NCBI GenBank assembly: GCA_003833135.1
Contig: QZLH01000031.1
Location: 19,091-83,090 of the forward strand
Source of the DNA: Oehlia diaphana
Lineage: Eukaryota > Glomeromycota > Glomeromycetes > Glomerales > Glomeraceae
Reading direction: 5' to 3'
DNA length: 64,000 nt
The position numbers and the translations under genes were made by a program. Below, piece by piece: positions 22,621-32,569 of the stretch (positions within the stretch are counted from its first letter, which is position 1; every line of letters begins with the position of its first letter). Under the pieces are notes generated by a model that saw nothing but the letters and a program-made list of their open reading frames with translations, did not search any database and had not been told where the DNA came from.

Positions 22621-24264
22621 AGTGCTCTATATGAGCTGAGCTAGCTTATGAGCTGGCTCAAGCTTTTCAAGCCAAGTCAAGCCAAGCCATGATTAAATTG
22701 GTTTAGTGGCTCATGAGCCAGCTTGAAAGAGCTCAAGCCAGTTATTAGACTCAGCTCAAAAAGCTCAAACCTGTAACAGACTTAGCTTAAAAAGCTTGAG
22801 CTAGTTCATGAGCTAAATGAGCTATTATACAAAAAAAAGAAACTGCCAGAACTAATAATTCTGATATTTTTACATGTATAATCAAAAAAAAATACTAAAA
22901 TTATCAGTTTTAGCATTTTTACATGTATAATCAAAAAAAAATGCTAAAATTATCAGTTTTAGCATTTTTACATGTACAATTAAAAAAAAAATGCCAAAAC
23001 TAATGATTCTGGCATTTTTATATGTAAAATCGAAAAAAATGCCAAAACTATTAAAATGCCAAAACTAATAATTTTGGCATTTTATATGTAAAATCAAAAA
23101 AAAAATACCAGAACTAATTATTCTAGCGTTTTTACATGGCTCCTGAATATGAACAATTTTTACATAGTGAACTCCGTCTGAGTTCTGAGAAATTGTCAAA
23201 GTGTACAAAAAAATTTTGCCCAAATGTATGACATCAGCAAGAAATTTTTTATTTTGTATGACAAATGTTTAATATTCATATCAAAATTTAGCTAAAATGT
23301 ACATTCAAGATAATTAAATAAAATTTTATATATATGTAATTAAATAATATTTTTTCTTATTTATTATAATATAAAAGATGCTGAACTAATAATAGTTTGG
23401 CATTTTTATATATAAAATCACAAAAAAAATACCAAACAATTATTATAGTTAAAAGTGTACACCTAAATTTTCTTTATTATAAAATAAATGTATGACAAAG
23501 CTTTTTTTTCACTGACTATAAGTGTATGACAAAAGTAGCTACACGTGATCGCCTAAAAAGGAAATTTGTATCACAGTATGATGAAACTTTTCAAAATTTT
23601 TTAAAAGTATACGACATGGTTTTTAATAGTGTATTCCAGGATCTTGTTTTTACATGTAAAATCAAAAAAAATGCTAAAACTATTAATTTTGGCATTTTTA
23701 CATGTAAAATTAAAAAGAAAAATACCAGAACTAATTATTCTGGTGCTTTTATATGTAAATTCAAAAAAAAAAATGCTGAAACTATCAGTTTCAGCATTTT
23801 TACATGTAAAATTAAAAGAAAAAATGCCAAAACAAATAGTTTCAGCATTTTATATATAAAAATAAAAAGTATAAAATGTTTTGCAATATTTTTAAATAAT
23901 TTAAAGTAAAAATGTTGCAAAAATGTTTGTTTAGTTAAAAATAACATTTCACAACATTTTTTTAATAATTTAATGTAAAAATATTACAAAACGTTATATT
24001 TTACATTAATTTAATTAAAAAAAATGATTTACAACATTTTTTTTAATAATTTAAAGTAAAAATATTGCAAAAATATTTTTATGATAAAGCTCGAGCTAAC
24101 TTGAGTCCAATTTGGCTCAAGCCAGGATTTTCATAGTTCAGTTTGGCTCAAATCAAGCTAAGCCAAGATTTTTTATGGCTTGGCTTATTTCAGACTTGGC
24201 ACAGATCTTTAAGCTGAGCCAAGTCAGACTGTAACTTGGCTCAAGCCAACTCATGTAGAGTACT
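22621..24264. mobile_element. Non-autonomous TIR element with 10-bp target duplication
   Basis: The perfect 10-bp duplication agatcttgat lies directly outside both ends (22611-22620 and 24265-24274). The left end is agtgctctatatgagctgag. The right end, read on the minus strand, is agtactctacatgagttggc. Subterminal regions of about 190 bp at each side are packed with ggctcaag, gagctc and aagccaag words in both orientations. The middle holds two arrays of hairpin-forming units (22850-23135 and 23650-23860) and an acaacatttttt/ttgcaaaaat repeat block (23875-24085). There is no transposase. A 9-10 bp duplication with subterminal repeats fits Mutator-like elements best, but the superfamily cannot be fixed. 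The 127- and 76-codon frames within are products of the repeats. Confidence 0.85.
22850..23135. repeat. Imperfect tandem hairpin units inside the TIR element
   Basis: About six units of 45-50 bp recur, each of the form atgctaaaa-ttatcag-ttttagcat followed by tttacatgtataatcaaaaaa. The first part of each unit is a small palindrome. A related array lies at 23650-23860. Confidence 0.8.
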
Positions 24265-24274
24265 AGATCTTGAT

Positions 24275-25369
24275 GATTAGTTTTTGGTCATATGAGGTCA
24301 AGGTGGTACATGTTTAGACTAACATAGGTTTTTTACTGCAGTTTAGTTTAAATTGAAAGGATCATTTAAAATGAAGTGGATGTCCTTTTGGGAATTGCAT
24401 AACACTAAAAGTTTTCCTTTAGTTTACTCTTAGGTAGTTTATTAACTCTACTAGTAATATAGTCACTTGAAGAATTTATTTTTATCGACTAGTATAGAGT
24501 ATTTACCAACTAAGGGCTGGCAAATTTAGTCTGATAATCTGCAAAATACAGGCTTTATTTCACCTGGTCTTATTAACTGGTATATCAGAGGTAGTAGACT
24601 TTTTAGGTTTTTGTGCTATGAGGTGAATTTTTCCTTATACTTTACATAGTATCTTCTTCCTGTTAAATGTCCACTAGTTTGAGTAGATTATTTTTTGCAA
24701 TATAGCTTATTAGTACCTTTTCAATTTTGAATTATATGTAATTTTTTACTTAAATTCACATCCATATTAGATATCTAACTGGAATCCATTAATAAAAATA
24801 AAAATAAAAATACTACAAAAATACTACAATTTTATTTCATTTTAAATTTTTGTATTCACTAACTATTACTGTTTAATAAAAATACTACAAAAATACATTT
24901 AATACATCAAAATATTTTATTATATTTTTGTTATTATTTTGTAATTATATTGTATCTAGGTCTATAAAAATAATTCAATTATTATTTTATTATTATAATA
25001 TAATTAACTTTGATATTATTTTAATATTTTAATTTTAAAAATACCTCAAATATATTTTAATATATTTTAAAAATTTCACAAAATAATTGCACAATTGTTT
25101 TGAAAGCCATTATATCTAGGTCTATAAAAATATTCAAAAAATTGGCCATTTTTAGTAAAGTAAAATTATCATAATCTTAATATAAAAAATAATATATTAA
25201 AAATCAAAAACATCTTCAGTAAACTTACCACATCAGAAATTAATACCAAAATCACCAATGAACTTTCACACATCTCTCTGAAGTTAATTCTTCTTTTACT
25301 ATGAAGCTTAGCAAAAATAATAATAAACTTACCACAAAATCAAAAAGATCAATTCATGTGATGCTGGAT
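24275..25369. other. Repeat-rich spacer, no gene recognised
   Basis: The first part, up to about 24720, has slightly protein-like composition on the plus strand (for example NTGFISPGLINWYI) but many stops. I could not assign it. The rest is AT-rich; tctaggtctataaaaat occurs twice (about 24955 and 25111). Confidence 0.4.
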
Positions 25370-25780
25370 ATATCTCTGAGGCGCAGAAAATTTTATTGAT
25401 GTGACCACAAGATTTGATAATATTGAAGAAGACTGCCATAATAATTTTGGCAACATTTCATCTGAATTCACTTTGATTAAAACCTCTATTGAAGCTCTCT
25501 GAAATGAAATGATCTAATGTTATGCAATTGCCCAAAGGCTTCAGGTTGATTTTGATCAACTGAGTGTGGCCAACCATTTCTAGTAGCGAAAGTTCTTCTA
25601 GTCTATTATTTGATTCATCTCTCAAAGAAATAGGAACTGCTTAAAGCATATTTTTAATTCAGTAAAGGAAGTGGGGAATACTATGGATTATGCATTTGAA
25701 AATATTAGATGTGAAATTCATCAACTTACTGGGAAAAAGATTGGGAAGAAACTGTAAAAAATTTTTATTATGGCAAGGGG
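25370..25780 (+). pseudogene. Decayed coding relic of unknown repetitive family
   Basis: On the plus strand, pieces such as FIDVTTRFDNIEEDCHNNFG, FTLIKTSIEALRNEM, CYAIAQRLQVDFDQLSVANH and NSVKEVGNTMDYAFENIRCE followed by IHQLTGKKIGKK can be read with stops and a frame change between them. It looks like one old exon with a helical, possibly coiled-coil, product. I do not recognise a domain. The overlapping complete frames at 25659-25955 (minus) and 25690-25914 (plus) appear to be shadows. Confidence 0.45.
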
Positions 25781-26146
25781 ATCCAAAGTTTAGAATAGTA
25801 ATGTCAATTATGAGATTGAATTTTTTAAACATGTGTGCATGTTTTATGTGTATATACATTCTCAAATATAAATTGTGTTCGCTTATCAAGCAAAGAAATA
25901 ACTTGATGCTGTGACTCACATTAAATTGTTTAGAATCCCTCTTTGATAGCATCATATGTTTCTTTTTCTAACTCTCTTTTATTATTTAATAAATATGTAT
26001 TAGGAAATAAGTTGTACAAAATATATGAATTTATTACATTTTATGATTTAAAATGAAAGTAATATATACATTGTAGCTTGCAATAATAAATTCATTTATT
26101 CTTCATCTAGTGTGACAATGCGGTATAGTCCTATGCGTCCAAATAT

Positions 26147-27841
26147 TTATAGTTTTAAAAATTTTTTTAATCTTCTTTCTTCCTGGCGCAATTTCGGCGA
26201 CTCACTACCCACGACCTCACTCAAGCCAAAATCAATAAAAAAGTAATGGCGACTCTTTGGTTCATATAGAATATTTTTCTCCGAGATATCATTGTGTAGA
26301 ACAAACACCACAATTATGTATTGACTTTAGCTGATTGACTATTAACTTTTTTTCCTCTTTAGTGAGTCTTTCCGGATCAACGTGATGGTCGCCCTCAATT
26401 AATTGTAACGCTAACGCAAAAAGATATCCGTCATAAATGTAACCGTTGTAGAACAAACGTGGAATATCACGAACTAATATCAATATTGCAATAGACAAGT
26501 TAATATTATCCAAAAATATTATGAATGAAAAAAAATGTACCTTGGCATTCTTTCAAAATAGAATATATATGAGCTTCATGCTTTAGCGTTTTCATCTCCT
26601 CTTGCTTCTTATATGCATCACAAGTCTTCCATGCTATATCTTGATTATCATAATATCCAGAAAAAACTTTTCCAAATGATCCGCCACCTATGTACTTAAC
26701 TACAGTAGTAATTCCCTTGGATGGACTCGCAATTGGTTTACTACTGCTTTTTGATGTTCTCTTCCTCTTCCATAAACCAGCATAATCATCACCACCATCA
26801 TCAGAGCAATCAGAGTCATCATCATCATTAGATGAATAACTGTCAAGCACTACACGTCCCAATCTATTACCAACATTATCATTAATGGCAAGTTGGCTGA
26901 TATAGTAAACGCATTCGCGTAAAATCGGATTAATATCAGTGGGTTGAACAACACGGGAAATATAAAGAGTGGTTGGATTTGTTTCTTCTCGCTTGAGAAA
27001 ATATGTATCGCTATAATTTGATAAAATTCCATAATGGAGGCCATTACAGGCCATTTCATCAAATATCTGCGATAGGATACGTTTCTTGAATCTAAAATTT
27101 GGATCGAATATACGCTGGTCACTAAAATTTGGATCCATTATTCCACGCCGGTCGTTATATCGATAAATATCCCAGAAATTACGTAAATCAAGATTGTGGC
27201 ACGTTTTCATTTCCACCGGCATCTTGGCCACTGTGGAATTATTAGTGCATAGAACATGATCAAATATTGCTCCTTGTGGTAATACTGCTTCGACAGGCAA
27301 TAAAACATTTTCTCGTAAACGACTTTTTGCATTTCCTTCAATTCTGAGAGGTGCTACACTTGTGAATCCAATGGGGGAAATGACCTGACCTTCCGGAAGG
27401 GGAAATTGCGTACCAACAAGTCTAACAGCTCGAAAGAATCCGATCCAATCCCTCACGTTGTCTGGAAATCGTGGGTAAGCAGGTATTGTTGAAGTTGTAT
27501 TAGGTGATCCATTGGCAAACTGGAACGACTTGACCTAGTAATTGACCTGCTGTTTGAGCCATTAATAGAAGACTATTAGAAGAACCAGAAGAAAACTATC
27601 GTAAAATAATCGTTATATATACAAATCATTAACTTTTTGATTCAAATTCCGAATCAGTTTTATTTGATAAAATCATTGCCGTCATACAATAGATCCTGTG
27701 CGACAGAAAAGTTTCACAACTAAGCCACCTTAATTTGCGCAGACGATTATCCATATGGTTGTAGACTTCGCTCATAGTTAGATTTTTCATGTAATTCCAG
27801 ATGAATAAAATTATATTCGAAAAAATAATAACGAATTGCAA
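26147..27841 (-). pseudogene. Crinkler-like nuclease-kinase protein, disrupted
   Basis: The main open exon runs from about 27531 to 26542. It begins with an FFRAVRLVGTQFPLPEGQ segment. A restriction-endonuclease-like module follows, with Asp in IFDHVL and the ExK motif in PVEMKT, then FDEMACNGLHYGILSNYSDT. After an acidic linker a protein kinase begins (IGGGSFGKVFSGYY, IAWKTCDAYKK). A GT-AG intron (about 26482-26541) joins this to the kinase C-lobe, which ends at the stop 26147-26149. In the C-lobe a 4-nt insertion near 26300 breaks the frame just before the catalytic loop HNDI, then NIL and IDFGLSE follow in the other frame. Upstream, a possible first exon (27629-27841, MSEVYNHMDNRLRKLRWLS) joins only through another frame break near 27535. 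Nuclease plus kinase resembles the C-terminal architectures described for Crinkler-type proteins. No LFLAK-type N-terminal domain was seen. Probably dead as read. Confidence 0.7.
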
Positions 27842-27872
27842 AAGCGTTTAAAGTTTAGAGTTTACTCAACAA

Positions 27873-28180
27873 GACCTAATTCTCGAAGATGTTCAGGAAT
27901 AACTACATATGGGTCTTCGTAATACCAAACATATCTTAAAACAATCGAATTCTTCTCGCAAAGTTCTTTTTTGAGCTGATCACGCATCAACTGTTTCTCA
28001 AACACTTCCGGGTCTTTGTGAAAAAACTTCTAATACTCCTTGCACGGCATGACCAATGGTTCAGAATCCACTGTCCTTGACAATACAGCCATCAAATCGA
28101 AGTTATCAGGGTATCGCTGGCCATGCAAAGACAGAATCCACTGTCTTCGTGTGCTCCAAGGAAGGTAACGTTGATGAGTG
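27873..28180 (-). pseudogene. Relic of a second gene with a nuclease-fold-like C-terminus
   Basis: The minus frame reads PDNFDLMAVL, then FFHKDPEVFEKQLMRDQLKK, ELCEKNSIVLRYVWYYEDPY and VVIPEHLRELGLVE with its stop at about 27873. One TAG interrupts it near 28032. The pattern of KDxLKKxLCxKNxIxLxRxxY resembles the C-terminal strand-helix of treble-clef/very-short-patch-type nuclease domains, but the metal-binding part is not seen, so the assignment is weak. It may be the end of a gene whose start was lost near 28200. Confidence 0.45.
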
Positions 28181-28943
28181 ACTGTTGATGTTCTATTTGC
28201 TGATTATCAGTTGATTATCATTTATTGGAAATCTGCACGTGTTCCTCATTACGTGCCAATAATTTTACGCGTTATTTTTTTTTCTTCGATACAAACTTTG
28301 TCTCGCAAATACGTAATTTATTTTTAAAGAAGTTTAATTTCCAGTTTTAAATATATATTTGGTATTATATATAAAAAAAATTCTTAATCACTAATAAAAA
28401 AACATTGTGCTTATTAAGATAGATTCTCCATTTTCTTCGTCACTCAAAACTAAAAAAAAAAAAGTGATAAAAATATTTTTATTTAATTTATAACAACAAC
28501 AACAAAGACTCAACAAATAATGTCTAAGTCCGTCCTTGATTATGTTCAAAAGAACCTTCACGATATTAATTTCTTCACCTTTGCTAGAAATTTCAAAATT
28601 CAAATACCAAAAAACAGAAGAAAATTTGGCATGGAGTCATTACTTGAGCGCCTTGGGAATTTTGTCTAATGCTTCCGACAGTGAGATTAGAACTTATGCC
28701 AAAAGGAGGAAAGAAGAAGCCATGGTAAGTTGGGCATTCGCGTATATATCTTGTTATAATCCAATATTGAAATTTCAGTTTTTTTTTCGTAGTCATTGAA
28801 GTTGCGTAAGGGACAACTTGAGAATTTCTGGTTAAATGTTGAAATTGAGAACGCTCAGGCTTCTTTTAAAACGGGCATGCGCTGTATTCAGGTCTTAAAA
28901 TTTTTTTGATTCATTTGTGATATTCCTTCTATTGACTGACACC

Positions 28944-29687
28944 TAGGGTTGGATTAGTCTGGTCCAGTTTGGTCTCAAAAAGACTGGTCTTTCAACTTGG
29001 ACCGGACTGAATGGGAACTGGACTGATTTAAATTTAAGAAATTTATCCCTATGATTTTAAGCCTCTAAATTTCACAACATTTTTTTATTAAAACAGTTAA
29101 AGAACGTTGCAGAATGCTTTTTAACATGTAATTCAACAAATGAAAAAACGTTATGCAACATTTTTTATTAAAACAGTTAAAGAGCGTTGTGAAACATTGT
29201 TTAACATGCAATTTAACAATAAAAAACCTTTACAGAAACTTCAAGATTGTAGCGATAGCTTAATGCGCAGTAATTGCGTTATAAATACATAGTGACCACA
29301 TTATGTAATTGTAAAGAATATGCAGTTACTGCGCATTAAGCCATTGCGAAGTTTCTGTAAAGGCATTTTGCAATATTTTTTTATTAAAACAGCTAAAAAA
29401 TGTTGTGAAATGTTTTTTAACATGTAATTTAACAAATAAAAATGTTTCACAACATTTTTTATTATTTTAACAAAAAATGTTGCAAAAACATTTTTTATTA
29501 AGCAATTTAATAAAATAAACTAATTTTGCATGTTTTTTAATTATATTAACGAGTCATTTTTATTGGATATTAATCATATGAATCAGTTTCTGATCCAGAT
29601 TGGTTTTCAGATCTTGAATTGAAGATCGTGAAGACTGATTTTAAGACTGATGCAGGACTGGTCTTTATTAGGATTAATCCAACCCTA
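28944..29687. mobile_element. Non-autonomous hAT-like element
   Basis: The ends are inverted: left tagggttggattagtc, right (minus strand) tagggttggattaatc. The flanking 8-bp sequences ctgacacc (28936-28943) and ttgatacc (29688-29695) match at six positions, as expected for an old hAT-type 8-bp duplication. Subterminal regions carry gactggtc and ggaccgg words. The centre has acaacatttttt/ttaacatgtaatt repeats like those inside the element at 22621-24264. There is no transposase. It lies in an intron of the flanking pseudogene, and removing it restores an intron with a ctatag acceptor. Confidence 0.8.
29228..29362. mobile_element. Hairpin MITE nested in the hAT-like element
   Basis: The left arm is ctttacagaaacttc, then gcttaatgcgcagtaattgc. 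The right arm, read on the minus strand, is ctttacagaaacttcgcaat, then gcttaatgcgcagtaactgc. The 135-bp unit therefore folds into a long stem with a short loop. It interrupts the repeat block of the enclosing element. Confidence 0.78.
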
Positions 29688-31920
29688 TTGATACCATTCC
29701 ATTCCTATAGCTAAAGAACCAAGTTGTTGATGCCAAAAGGTATAATTGCCAATTTAGTAGTTCAACAATCACAAATGTCATAGAGGAAGACAACATATTA
29801 CCTACAAAAAAGGCAATGATCCAAAATGCATATTCTTGTTAATAAAAGAATATATCCTGAAACTGAATATATATACTATCATAAACAAAAGAAGCTACTC
29901 CTTAATTATCACTTGTTATTTTATTCCATTGCACTATATTGACCTTATATTTCTGTAGAATTTGAATGATAAAATAGATAATTTCTTTTAAGGCAATCCT
30001 AAATAAAAATCAACCAAGAAACAGTAGAAGTCAAGCAATAAATGAAGTTTAAGTGAAGTGAGCAATAAGAAACACAAGGTATGGTATATTGAAACAAATT
30101 GTTTAGATAATATAATATTCTGGCTATTCATAGCATTCAAAAAGCTGAATAATTACTAATTAATAAGATTATTTTTAAATAGAGTCTGAAGCACAAGACC
30201 CCATTTCTATATTTGAGGAGTATGATGACTCAGATTCTACACTACCTGAGAAGAAAGAAGATTTAGATTACGTATCAAGGTATTATATAATAATTCTTTT
30301 TCTTCAATTTTTTTTCTTAAGCTTATAGTAATTTTACTTCTATTCATATTAAAAGTGATGATGAAGATTAAAATCCTCTACAAGGACCTATTTACAAATA
30401 AAGAATGAAGGAAAATATGCAGTGAAATCAGAAAATTATTAAAGGTTGATGAAACTTTTATTAATTCAATATTGCCATGATTTGATGTAAGTTGAAAATA
30501 CAATCATTTTTTTTTAATTTGTCTAATTTATTTATGATATTACTGACATCAGGTCAAAATAACAGGCAAGATAAGAAACGTCTTAAAAATAATATTTTAC
30601 CAAAACTTAAATGAGCCATATGATCAAGAGAAACACTATGATGCAGAATGGGTAGATATATAATGAGAAAATAATAAGTACATGCATATTTTTTATTTAT
30701 GATATTGCAAGAGCTTTAATAATATATACATCTCAAAAAAAGCCTTACAGATAACAAAGATCCCAATAGAATGCTACATAGGTTATATTTTAAATCTTGA
30801 CATGATATTAATATATAGTTGCAGGATTCTGCTTACTTATAATAAAGGTCACTGAAACTCTAAAGTAAAATTACTAAGAAAAAAATTTTGATGATCCTAT
30901 TATAAATAGATAAATTATATTTAAAAAAAGAAATATTACACTGCATTATTATAATTTTTTTCCTTTTAAATTAATTAACCAATAATATTAAAAATTAAAG
31001 TAAGGTAAAATTACTAGTAAATTTAAAATTTTTTCTAAAGACCTTTATTAAAAGTAAACAAGATCCTATAATCGCTAATAATGATCATAGTCTTCAAATT
31101 TAATTAGAATAGAGACTGCCAGATAAATTCTTACTATGATTATTTCTGTATATTTTTGAATTTTTACTTACTTGTCTCATAGAAAGAAATCTTCAAATGA
31201 GGCAGTATCTGCAAGAAAAAATTAAAAAAGGGTACGTATACATCATAAAAATATAAAATGTAAGAAAATAGTATCTTATATAGATGGAATATTCAGAACG
31301 TATGTCAATGATATTAAATATGAAATGATTGAGATAGCTAAGAAATTTGATGAAACTAAATTATTGCCTGACAGATATAAACTGAGTAAAGCAATACACA
31401 ATATATTAATATACTTTAGTAAAACTAAAAGTCGCTAGTATGCCTCACTTAGATAAATAAAATAAGAATTTTTGCATTATAATATTAATAAACTAAATTA
31501 ATTTGAATTATAGGTCTTAAAATACAAGTTTTACATCTGAATAGTCCTAAAGGATAAGTGTCAATATTAAAATGAGAAAAGCTCTTTGAGATGCCAGTTG
31601 CAGTCAAAAAAATACAGGATCTTATCAGGATGTTGACAAATGTATAAATGCTAAAGGTAAATCCATTATCTTCATTTCTCATCATGAAGTATTCTATTTC
31701 ATTAACTTACTTACCTTTATATACAGAAAATGATTGTAAATTGCGTAAACATAGTGAACTCACAAGTTTAAAATCTAACAGATTTTAAGCAAAAACTAAT
31801 TGCTATAGACATAGGAACTCTATCATCCTTAATTATTTTGCTATAGTTTTATGATACAAAATAAAGATACTGTAATTAAGGCAGATAAAAAGGGCATCAT
31901 TATCAAGAAGTTTGTTTGAT

Positions 31921-32560
31921 GATATTATTTAGCAATTATTTTAATTTTCATTTTGAATCTAAAATAATATATTATATAACTTTATGCTTCTTGTTTTACA
32001 AAATTGATAATGCTTATATATTAGTATTAGTTTAACAGAGTTTAGATTTTATCAATTATATCTTTTTAATATGTATATTTTTCTGAGACAGCTCGTCCAG
32101 AAGTTATCAATAATAATGATTTGTATCATGTAAATTTCTTAATTGGCCAGATGTGATGTAACTCACATATAAATTTATCCTTTCTTGATCTATTGATCTG
32201 CCTATCTAATTTTTTGAATGAATATGAGAAAAAATGTATATAAACTTTTTTTGCGCAAAACTATATCTACAATGCTAATAAAAGTAATCAGAATTGCAAA
32301 AAATACAATAACTGAGAAACTAGTAATTGAAATTGCTTCAAATTTTACAAATTTGTTATTAAATAGATTAATATTAAAAGTATATATTTTTGGCTTTTTA
32401 TCTTATTTTCTTGTCCCACAATTGATTTTTTTTTCAAAAAAAAATATTAAAAATTTAAAAGCAAGATAAAAATTTAATAATGATTTAATATTATTCTTAG
32501 CCATTAATAATCAACATGTATAATTTTTTTTTCTAATAAATTTTTCAATTTTACCTACTA
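31921..32560. other. AT-rich spacer between pseudogene and Tigger relic
   Basis: No gene is recognised. The 83-codon frame at 32218-32469 has a strongly biased Ile/Leu/Asn/Lys composition and no feature supporting expression. Confidence 0.4.
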
Positions 32561-32569
32561 ATTTTATCT

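Larger units (their letters stand above)
28512..31920 (+). pseudogene. Multi-exon pseudogene of a repetitive fungal family, interrupted by a hAT-like element
   Basis: Recognisable exons occur in order. The first is about 28536-28723 (NLAWSHYLSALGILSNASDS, then EIRTYAKRRKEEAM) with a gtaagt donor. The second is about 28795-28891 (LKLRKGQLENFWLNVEIENA, then FKTGMRCIQ). The third begins after ctatag at 29708 (LKNQVVDAKRYNCQFSSSTI) and ends in a stop. Then come 30181-30280 (PISIFEEYDDSDSTLPEKKE), 31320-31430 (EIAKKFDETKLLPDRYKLSK) and 31513-31790 (VLHLNSPKG, FEMPVAVKKIQDLIRMLTNV, LTDFKQ), with many stops in the last pieces. Splice-site pairs in the first half still look usable. From memory, this order occurs in a large multicopy gene family of Rhizophagus of unknown function. 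A 744-bp element sits in the second intron. Confidence 0.6.

Noticed and set aside
22850..23135. CRISPR-like array
   Set aside because: The units are adjacent, imperfect and lack unique spacers, and the context is a eukaryotic transposon.
23526..23947. 127-, 76- and 70-codon frames inside the TIR element
   Set aside because: They are translations of the hairpin-unit array (repeated FxCKIKKKN-type phrases), open on both strands.
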